Of a DNA stretch of 45,469 nucleotides, positions 39,924 to 45,469 are shown one piece after another. The DNA comes from Clostridia bacterium. Lineage in GTDB: Bacteria > Bacillota > Clostridia > UMGS1883. Both the position numbers and the translations under genes were made by a program. The stretch covers positions 1 to 45,469 of the forward strand of contig JAFQQD010000058.1 in NCBI GenBank assembly GCA_017411435.1, in the 5' to 3' direction. The first letter of the stretch is position 1. Each line of letters opens with the position of its first letter. Below the pieces are notes generated by a model, which was not told the DNA's origin, made no database searches, and was given only the letters and a program-made list of their open reading frames with translations.

Positions 39924-39986
39924 GCAATTCTGGAACACTTTTCGGCAATTTTGGTACGCTTTCCGGCAATTCTGGACCGGAAACGG
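39924..39986. repeat. Three tandem 21-bp repeats
   Basis: Three head-to-tail units starting at 39924, 39945 and 39966, each opening GCAATTNTGG. Units one and two agree over most of their length; unit three diverges in its second half. The 21-bp period puts each copy on the same face of the helix. Located between the convergent regulator and integrase genes; probable protein-binding sites. Confidence 0.65.
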
Positions 39987-40002
39987 GAAATTTCGGAACA
40001 GA

Positions 40003-41157
40003 TCAAAGCCCCTCGATCTGCGGAATCTTCGAGACAGCCTCCTGCTTCTTCTTATCCATGAGCTTCGCGTAAATCTGCGTCGTCTGGATCTCCTTATGAC
40101 CCAGAAGCTTCTGGACGGTGTATATGTCAGCCCCCAAGTCCAGCATCAGCACCGCAAAGGTATGTCTCGCACAATGGAAGGAAATCTCCTTCATCACACC
40201 CGCACGCAACGCCCACATACGCAGCTCCGTGTTCATATTCGAGTTGTATCGGAAATTCCGGAAGACAAGCTCCTCCGGCTTGCCCCGCTGTCCCATGTAG
40301 CGGACAGCCTGGGCGTTGATGTCAAGATACTCCTGCGACTTGGTCTTCTTCTGCCGGAAGATGACCCTCGTGAACTCTCCCTGCTGCACTACATTCTGCC
40401 AGCGGAGCCTCATGATGTCGCACTTCCTCAATCCCGTGAGGCAGGAGAACAGGAACGCCTCCTTGAGAGCCGGATAACGGCACGGGGCGGCGGTCATCGC
40501 ACGCAGCTCCTCAATGGTCAGGTACTCGCGCTCGGTCTCCTCCTGTGGAAAGCCCGAAATGCCGTCCATTGGATTGATCGGGATGATATGCTTGCTGTGG
40601 GCGTGGTTCAGGCAGGCTCGGAGCTTGTTGAAGTATGAGACCTTGCTGTTCTGGGACAGAGGCTCGCGGACATTCAGCTCTCCGTCCTTCGTCTTCCTGT
40701 TCTGACATACCGCCCTCTTGTCAAGATAATGCTTGAACGCCTCGACCCATTCGGGCGTGACATCGCGAAAGGTCATCTTCCTGTTCGTGATGAAAATCTC
40801 GAGGTGCTGCAGGCATGAATACCAGTTGCCCCAGTTGCCCCTCGATTCTTTTGTGCCGAGCCTCTCTTCGCACATGTACCGGAAGTAGTCCAGAAAGATA
40901 GTGTCCTCCTTGTAAATCTTCTCGAACCCGAAGCGGTTGTTCTGGAGCTCGACGACCCTCTTGCTCCGGACAGCCTCGGCGAGTGCGAGTGTCTGCCTGT
41001 TCTTCTCCCTGTCCTCCCTTGTCTTCTCCGGAATCAGGTACATCTTGAGGAATTCATACGAACGGACGCCGTTGATGTAGACATCCAGAAAAAGCGACTC
41101 CCTGCCGCTTGCCATCCTGCGACGGCGAAGCCTTATCGGCTCTTTTGCTCTTGCCAT
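40003..41157 (-). CDS. int: Tyrosine integrase
   Basis: 384 residues. Arm-binding and SAM-like core-binding domains are followed by a catalytic domain with all six signature residues: Arg244 (TGLRK), Lys273 (QKKTKSQE), His328 and Arg331 (HCARH), His354 (LLGHKE) and the nucleophile Tyr363 (TQIYAK). It catalyses integration at the mnmE 3' end. The gene ends away from attR, with 143 bases of repeats between its start and the att core. Confidence 0.95.
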   Translation of the reverse strand: MARAKEPIRLRRRRMASGRESLFLDVYINGVRSYEFLKMYLIPEKTREDREKNRQTLALAEAVRSKRVVELQNNRFGFEKIYKEDTIFLDYFRYMCEERLGTKESRGNWGNWYSCLQHLEIFITNRKMTFRDVTPEWVEAFKHYLDKRAVCQNRKTKDGELNVREPLSQNSKVSYFNKLRACLNHAHSKHIIPINPMDGISGFPQEETEREYLTIEELRAMTAAPCRYPALKEAFLFSCLTGLRKCDIMRLRWQNVVQQGEFTRVIFRQKKTKSQEYLDINAQAVRYMGQRGKPEELVFRNFRYNSNMNTELRMWALRAGVMKEISFHCARHTFAVLMLDLGADIYTVQKLLGHKEIQTTQIYAKLMDKKKQEAVSKIPQIEGL

Positions 41158-41170
41158 GATTTGTTTCTTT

Positions 41171-41222
41171 TGTGACTATTTGCGTTTCCGGTCACAAAGT
41201 AACAACAAAATAGTCACAAATG
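41171..41222. repeat. Putative integrase arm-type sites, right end
   Basis: AATAGTCACAAATG at 41209-41222 is identical to 92-105. An inverted copy of AATAGTCACA is at 41171-41180, and a partial GTCACAAA is at 41191-41198. They lie between integrase and attR. Confidence 0.6.
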
Positions 41223-41226
41223 AAAA

Positions 41227-41280
41227 CAAAAGGAAGATAAAAGAAACACAAACTGACTGTGTTCTATTAGCTTCCTTTTG
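41227..41280. terminator. Nested inverted repeat downstream of mnmE
   Basis: CAAAAGGAAG (41227-41236)/CTTCCTTTTG (41271-41280) enclose AACACA (41245-41250)/TGTGTT (41258-41263). On the minus strand the inner stem is followed by TTTCTTTTATC, so the prophage may supply a terminator for mnmE in place of the original one. Confidence 0.5.
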
Positions 41281-41297
41281 CTCCGATTTGCTTAAAA

Positions 41298-42725
41298 TCA
41301 CTTTCCGATGCAAAAATTAGCAAAGATATTCCCCAGCACCTCATCGGTTGAAATCTCTCCTACAATTGAGCCGATGTGGTAGATCGCTTCGCGGATGTCC
41401 TGGGCGGCGAGGTCGGTGGGGAGGCCGGCGGCGAGGCCTTCGCGGACACGGAGGAGGGAAGTGCGCGCGTCGTTGAGAGCCTGGACATGACGCTGGTTTG
41501 TGACGAGGGTGGTGTCGCTGTCACCGAGAAGATTGCGCTGTGTGGAGGCGAGATGAGCCCTGAGCTCTGAAATTCCGGCTCCTGTTCTGGCTGAAATCGG
41601 GATTATCGGTATCTTGCCTGCAACTCCTTTATTTTCAAGCTCTGAAACTATAAAGTTTGATGTGGTAACATTATTGTTAACCTCTGAAATATCGGTTTTG
41701 TTGAGCAGAATTACTAAATTCTGAATTGAGAAATCCACTTTGCCGATGATCTCCCTTACTGTCTCGCAAGTGCTTTCGAAGTCACGGGTCAGGTCTACCA
41801 TTCCGAGCACTATCGACGCCTCGGAGATCTTCTTGAATGTCCTCTCGATTCCGATTTTTTCGACAGTTTCTGTCGTTTCGCGAAGTCCGGCTGTGTCGAT
41901 GAAGCGGAAGAGTATTCCGTCTATGTTCAGGGTCTCTTCAATGGTGTCGCGGGTGGTGCCGTGGATGTCGGAAACGATGGCGCGGTCTTCGCCGAGGAGG
42001 GCGTTGAGCAGGGTGCTCTTTCCGGTGTTGGTCGCTCCGGCGATCGCAACCGGCACTCCGTTCTTAATGGCATTGCCGAGGCGGAATGAATCGATCAGAC
42101 GGCTGACGTGCGAGATGATTTCTGCAAGCAGGCTGTCGAGTCTCGCCCTGTCGGCGAACTCCACTTCCTCTTCGCTGAAGTCAAGTTCGAGTTCCATGAG
42201 TGAAACGAGCTCCAGAAGTTCTGATCTCATTGAACGCAGTTCAGATGAAAAGCCTCCTTTCATCTGCTTGAAGGCAATCCTGTGCGCTGTTACATTCTGA
42301 CTTGAAATGACGTCTGCAACCGCCTCAGCCTGAGCAAGGTCCATCTTGCCGTTCAGGAACGCCCTTTGTGTGAATTCACCGGGTTCTGCAGCTCGTGCGC
42401 CGGCTTCGTACAGCAGGTCCATAAGGGTTGATGCTATATACGATGAAGCATGGCACGAAATCTCTGCCGAGTTTTCTCCTGTGTATGAATGAGGCGCCCG
42501 GAACACGCTGACAAGGACTTCATCCAGGATTTCTCCGGATGATGTATGGACTGTACCGAACTTTATGGTATATCCGTCGGCGTCAGCTATGTTGCCGCGA
42601 CGGCAGGTGACAACCTTGTCGACAATGGTCAAAGCGTCAGAGCCGCTGACTCTTATCACGGAAACAGCACCTGTTCCAGGTACCGTTGCCGGGGCGCATA
42701 TCGTATCTTCGTTGTGTATATACAT
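41298..42725 (-). CDS. mnmE: tRNA modification GTPase MnmE
   Basis: 475 residues, complete. MnmE with MnmG modifies U34 of tRNAs reading codons ending in A/G. N-terminal tetrahydrofolate-binding domain (about 1-120), helical domain, and G domain with GATNTGKST, DTAGLRET and NKTD. The C-terminal FCIGK supplies the conserved cysteine. The prophage recombined in the last codons without changing the protein: the stop codon overlaps the att core. Confidence 0.97.
   Translation of the reverse strand: MYIHNEDTICAPATVPGTGAVSVIRVSGSDALTIVDKVVTCRRGNIADADGYTIKFGTVHTSSGEILDEVLVSVFRAPHSYTGENSAEISCHASSYIASTLMDLLYEAGARAAEPGEFTQRAFLNGKMDLAQAEAVADVISSQNVTAHRIAFKQMKGGFSSELRSMRSELLELVSLMELELDFSEEEVEFADRARLDSLLAEIISHVSRLIDSFRLGNAIKNGVPVAIAGATNTGKSTLLNALLGEDRAIVSDIHGTTRDTIEETLNIDGILFRFIDTAGLRETTETVEKIGIERTFKKISEASIVLGMVDLTRDFESTCETVREIIGKVDFSIQNLVILLNKTDISEVNNNVTTSNFIVSELENKGVAGKIPIIPISARTGAGISELRAHLASTQRNLLGDSDTTLVTNQRHVQALNDARTSLLRVREGLAAGLPTDLAAQDIREAIYHIGSIVGEISTDEVLGNIFANFCIGK
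41300..41312. other. attR core in the last codons of mnmE
   Basis: ACTTTCCGATGCA covers the codons for C-I-G-K and the first base of the stop codon of mnmE. Identical to attL at 6-18. Confidence 0.88.
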
Positions 42726-42750
42726 ATAGTCTTTATGTAACAGATTCTTC

Positions 42751-42781
42751 TTGCAAAATTACCACAAAATGCCTATCTTCG
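42751..42781 (+). promoter_or_regulatory. carAB operon promoter
   Basis: TTG (42751-42753), a 20-base spacer and TATCTTCG (42774-42781), one base off the TAnnTTTG consensus. It overlaps almost completely with the opposing mnmE promoter. Confidence 0.65.
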
Positions 42782-42784
42782 CAA
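42754..42784 (-). promoter_or_regulatory. mnmE promoter
   Basis: On the minus strand, TTG (42784-42782), 20 bases, TAATTTTG (42761-42754), matching the consensus. Start of transcription would be about 20-25 bases upstream of the mnmE ATG at 42725. Confidence 0.65.
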
Positions 42785-42805
42785 GAATTTAAAAGGGAAG
42801 TGACT

Positions 42806-42916
42806 ATGTGTAAACGTACAGACATCTGTACATATCTGAGTGTGAACGCATTACAAGCTGATGCACAGTCCGATGTTTTCCCTTTTTCAATCGTTTTCGA
42901 CCATTTTCTCTATTGA
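42806..42916 (+). CDS. Leader peptide of the carAB operon
   Basis: 36 residues (MCKRTDICTYLSVNAL... VFPFSIVFDHFLY), ending with TGA inside the loop of the downstream terminator. The later codons are U-rich. Translation of such a leader up to a terminator is how pyrBI attenuation couples ribosome position to UTP level in enterobacteria. The peptide itself is probably not functional. Confidence 0.6.
   Translation: MCKRTDICTYLSVNALQADAQSDVFPFSIVFDHFLY
42816..42831 (+). promoter_or_regulatory. Early hairpin in the carAB leader, possible pause site
   Basis: GTACAG (42816-42821) and CTGTAC (42826-42831) with a four-base loop, near the beginning of the leader ORF. A pause hairpin is a normal part of attenuation systems. 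Confidence 0.45.
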
Positions 42917-42934
42917 GGACTGGTCGTTTTTTTT
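42898..42934 (+). terminator. Intrinsic terminator (attenuator) before carA
   Basis: CGACCA (42898-42903) and TGGTCG (42921-42926), with an inner CTC/GAG pairing, are followed directly by eight T residues (42927-42934). It lies between the leader ORF and carA and so must be read through for carA expression. Confidence 0.8.
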
Positions 42935-42982
42935 GTCCTGTCGCAGGCAGGAGGCATGAAGTTAATTTAATTGATATATAGA

Positions 42983-44092
42983 ATGAAACTTAAAGCAACA
43001 CTTCGTCTGGAAAACGGCATGGAATTCCATGGGTATTCGTTCGGCAGCGTAAAATCTGTCGGTGGTGAAGTCGTTTTCAACACATCGATGGTGGGTTACC
43101 CTGAGCAGCTTACTGATCCGACCTACAACGGTCAGATCCTTTGTCTGACCTATCCGCTGATCGGAAATTATGGCGTTCCTTCTGAGGAGCTGATGGCGGA
43201 AGGCCTTTCTTTGAATTATGAGTCTGAGAGGATTCAGCCGCAGGGTCTCGTTATTTTTGATTATTGTGAAGACTACAGCAACTGGGAGGCAGTAAAAGGC
43301 CTCGAGCAGTGGATGAAAGAGCAGGACCTTCCGGGTATATGCGGCATCGATACAAGGGAACTTACAAAGATATTGAGGGACAAGGGATCGATGAAGGGAT
43401 ATATTGTTCCTGAAGGTACGACTGTTCCTGAAAACCTGCCTGTCCCTACGCCTGAAGCTGTTTCATGCAAGGAAGTGATGGTATACAAGGCTCAGCCAGC
43501 GAAGGAAGTGGAGAATGTCAATGGCAGCAAGGCAGCGGTGACCGACGGAAAGAAGGTCGTTGTTGTCGACTGCGGTGCAAAGCACAGCATCATCAGAGGC
43601 CTTGTCGCTCGTGGTGCTGAGGTGATAAGGGTCCCATATGACTATGACTACACTGAGATGGACTACGACGGTGTATATGTTTCCAACGGTCCGGGATGTA
43701 CCTGCAACTACGGCAAGACCGTCGAGGTTCTCCAGAAAGTGCTTGCCGGATCAAAGCCAGTCTTCGGCCTCGGCCTTGGTTACCACCTGATCGCCAAGGC
43801 GGCAGGATGCGAACTTGTAAGGCTCCAGCATCCTCACAGAAGTTCAAACCAGCCTGTAAGAAAGGAAGGCAGCAACCGTACGTACATTACTTCGCAGAAT
43901 GTTTACCGCGCAGTAAAGGCTGCTTCCGTCCCTTCTGACTGGGAAGTCTTCTTCACAAACCTCAATGATGGGGCAGCCGATGGAATCCGCCATAAGACAA
44001 GGCCTTTCATCGGACTGAACTTCGTTCCGGAGGTATGCGTCGGACTTACCGAGAATGCTACACCGCTTGATGAATTTATCTCGAAATTGTAG
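42983..44092 (+). CDS. carA: Carbamoyl-phosphate synthase small subunit, glutaminase site lost
   Basis: 369 residues from ATG 42983. The N-terminal carA domain (GYSFGS, FNTSMVGYPEQLTDPTY) and C-terminal class I glutamine amidotransferase fold are both present. In the amidotransferase the nucleophile elbow FG-I-C-LG is FGLGLG (Gly264 for Cys), and the catalytic HPE is VPE (Val348 for His). The subunit should not hydrolyse glutamine; it may still support the large subunit, with free ammonia as nitrogen source, as in vertebrate CPS1. Confidence 0.9.
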   Translation: MKLKATLRLENGMEFHGYSFGSVKSVGGEVVFNTSMVGYPEQLTDPTYNGQILCLTYPLIGNYGVPSEELMAEGLSLNYESERIQPQGLVIFDYCEDYSNWEAVKGLEQWMKEQDLPGICGIDTRELTKILRDKGSMKGYIVPEGTTVPENLPVPTPEAVSCKEVMVYKAQPAKEVENVNGSKAAVTDGKKVVVVDCGAKHSIIRGLVARGAEVIRVPYDYDYTEMDYDGVYVSNGPGCTCNYGKTVEVLQKVLAGSKPVFGLGLGYHLIAKAAGCELVRLQHPHRSSNQPVRKEGSNRTYITSQNVYRAVKAASVPSDWEVFFTNLNDGAADGIRHKTRPFIGLNFVPEVCVGLTENATPLDEFISKL

Positions 44093-44098
44093 TTTACA

Positions 44099-44203
44099 TG
44101 TCATGTCGAGCGTAGCCGAGACATCTTTTATTATAGATTTCTCCACTCGCTTCACTCGCTTGATAATCGACGAAGTCGCTGAAGCGAATGCGTAAGAATG
44201 ACA
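44099..44203. repeat. Palindromic interspersed repeat between carA and carB
   Basis: About 105 bp starting TGTCAT and ending ATGACA, with internal partial inverted repeats such as TCGAGCGTAGCCGAGA and CTCGCTTCACTCGCTT. This is the style of small interspersed palindromes of Bacteroidota genomes. No coding potential. Copy number elsewhere cannot be seen in this window. Confidence 0.5.
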
Positions 44204-44220
44204 GTGAAATAGGTAAGATT

Positions 44221-45469
44221 ATGATAGACAACAGCATAAAGAAAGTCATCGTGCTCGGTTCGGGAGCACTCAAGATCGGTCAGGCCGGAGAGTTTGACTA
44301 TTCTGGATCACAGGCCCTCAAGGCTCTCAAGGAGGAAGGTATCGAGACCATCCTCATCAACCCGAACATTGCAACTGTGCAGACTTCAGAACAGGTTGCC
44401 GACAAGGTATACTTCCTCCCTGTGACAGCATACTTTGTAGAGAAGGTCATCCAGAAGGAGGCTCCTCAGGGAATCCTCCTCGCATTCGGTGGCCAGACAG
44501 CCCTGAACTGCGGTGTAGAACTCTATGAGGCTGGTATCCTCGAGAAATATAATGTAAAGGTGCTCGGTACTCCTGTCCAGGCCATCATGGATACCGAGGA
44601 CCGTGAGTTCTTCAACGCAAAGCTCGCTGAGATCAACGTTAAGACCATCAAGTCGCACGCGGTTGAGACAGTGGAGGCTGCCAAGGAGGCTGCCGAGGAA
44701 CTTGGATATCCAGTCATCGTCAGGGCTGCATATGCGCTCGGAGGACTTGGCTCCGGTTTCTGTAACAATGAGGAGGAGCTCGTTACACTTTGCGAGAGCT
44801 CGTTCTCATTCTCTCCTCAGGTGCTCGTGGAGAAGTCTCTCAAGGGTTGGAAGGAGATCGAGTATGAGGTGATGCGCGACCGCTATGACAACTGCATAGC
44901 TATCTGTAACATGGAGAACTTCGACCCGCTTGGAATCCACACAGGTGAGTCTATCGTGGTCGCTCCTACACAGACTCTCAGCGCCAAGGAGTGCCAGTTC
45001 CTCCATGACCTCGCAATCAAGATGGTACGCCACATCGGAATCGTGGGTGAATGTAACGTACAGTATGCCTATGACACCGATTCAATGGAATATTACGTCA
45101 TCGAGATGAACGCCCGTCTGAGCCGCTCTTCGGCTCTTGCATCCAAGGCTACCGGATTCCCGATCGCCTTTGTTGCAGCCAAGATAGGCCTCGGTTACGG
45201 TCTCTTCGACATCAAGAATTCAGTGACCAAGCAGACACCTGCGTTCTTCGAGCCAGCACTCGACTATGTTGTCGCTAAGATCCCTCGTTGGGACCTCTCC
45301 AAGTTCACAGGCGTATCACGCAAGATCGGATCAAGCATGAAGTCTGTCGGTGAGGTAATGTCTCTCGGACGTAACTTCGAGGAGATCATCCAGAAGGGAC
45401 TCCGTATGATAGGACAGGGTGCGAACGGTTTCGTCGGCAACAAGGAAATCAAGGTCGACGATATCGACA
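44221..45469 (+). CDS. carB: Carbamoyl-phosphate synthase large subunit, partial (3' end outside window)
   Basis: First 416 residues. Motifs of the first ATP-grasp half are intact: [58 protein letters not shown] and [17 protein letters not shown]. The Gly-rich signature is of the eukaryotic CAD/CPS1-like and Bacteroidota type rather than the E. coli type. It forms carbamoyl phosphate from bicarbonate, ATP and ammonia for pyrimidine and arginine synthesis. The second half is beyond 45469. Confidence 0.95.
   Translation, partial: MIDNSIKKVIVLGSGALKIGQAGEFDYSGSQALKALKEEGIETILINPNIATVQTSEQVADKVYFLPVTAYFVEKVIQKEAPQGILLAFGGQTALNCGVELYEAGILEKYNVKVLGTPVQAIMDTEDREFFNAKLAEINVKTIKSHAVETVEAAKEAAEELGYPVIVRAAYALGGLGSGFCNNEEELVTLCESSFSFSPQVLVEKSLKGWKEIEYEVMRDRYDNCIAICNMENFDPLGIHTGESIVVAPTQTLSAKECQFLHDLAIKMVRHIGIVGECNVQYAYDTDSMEYYVIEMNARLSRSSALASKATGFPIAFVAAKIGLGYGLFDIKNSVTKQTPAFFEPALDYVVAKIPRWDLSKFTGVSRKIGSSMKSVGEVMSLGRNFEEIIQKGLRMIGQGANGFVGNKEIKVDDID

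Larger units (their letters stand above)
6..41312. mobile_element. Prophage with siphovirus-like gene set, integrated at 3' end of mnmE
   Basis: The element is bounded by a 13-bp direct repeat at 6-18 and 41300-41312. It carries integrase, repressor, recombination genes, terminase, portal, capsid, tape measure, tail fibre and lysis genes in order. A tape measure protein of 1,076 residues and no recognised sheath or baseplate gene suggest a long non-contractile tail (inference). Nearly all genes are on the minus strand; repressor-side genes and one small island are on the plus strand. All expected modules are present. The only clearly broken gene is the nuclease at 27148-27509, so the prophage may still be functional. 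Confidence 0.93.

Noticed and set aside
1-45469. CRISPR array, tRNA, rRNA or insertion sequence
   Set aside because: No regularly spaced repeat array, cloverleaf-like sequence or transposase frame was found by reading; a tRNA or CRISPR scanner was not run.

Overview
The window is a nearly complete prophage (about 41.3 kb, positions 6-41312) in a chromosome of the Bacteroidota, most likely the order Bacteroidales. The host call rests on promoters of the form TTG/TTTG-N19-21-TAnnTTTG, the near absence of Shine-Dalgarno sequences, Bacteroidales-type phage families (DUF5053, PcfJ/PcfK-like, Gp157-like) and the flanking host genes. I cannot name the genus. Host genes lie only on the right: mnmE (minus strand), then, divergently, a short leader ORF, carA and the start of carB, which runs off the window.

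The element is inserted at the very 3' end of mnmE. A 13-bp direct repeat (ACTTTCCGATGCA) at 6-18 and 41300-41312 marks attL and attR, and the right copy encodes the last residues of MnmE (CIGK plus stop). A tyrosine integrase gene sits beside attR. Reading the minus strand from right to left, an early operon (37.9 to 23.4 kb) carries recombination and replication genes (Rad52-like annealing protein, Gp157-like, DUF4373-like replication protein, SSB), PcfK/PcfJ-like proteins, an ASCH-like protein, a frameshifted nuclease gene, and a module of S-adenosylmethionine synthetase, ParB-like protein and ParB-methyltransferase. A plus-strand island with its own promoter and terminator (22.67-23.41 kb) separates this from the late operon. 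The late operon runs terminase small and large, tail completion proteins, tail proteins, tape measure, protease/scaffold, major capsid, portal, connector, tail fibre. This puts the tail block before the head block. The lysis genes end the operon at the left edge. A repressor, an orphan HsdR-like endonuclease-domain protein and a small regulator are expressed rightward from the switch region (38.07-39.90 kb).

The most striking system is a diversity-generating retroelement (DGR). Reverse transcriptase (2334-3746), a template repeat lying inside the RT reading frame (3626-3726), an Avd-like accessory protein, and two variable repeats are present: one at the 3' end of the tail-fibre-like gene (4277-4377) and one 25 kb away at the 3' end of a small early gene (29073-29170). 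All 20 substitutions between template and variable repeats fall on template adenines. Both variable repeats are followed by a hairpin of the same geometry but different stem sequence, as expected for DGR target-recognition cruciforms. The template has none that I can see.

In the host flank, CarA lacks both the catalytic cysteine and the catalytic histidine of its glutaminase domain, which suggests ammonia-dependent carbamoyl-phosphate synthesis. The carAB transcript starts with a leader ORF ending inside an intrinsic terminator, laid out like the pyrBI attenuator of enterobacteria. The mnmE and carAB promoters are interlocked on the same DNA. I see no tRNA, rRNA, CRISPR array or insertion sequence in the window.
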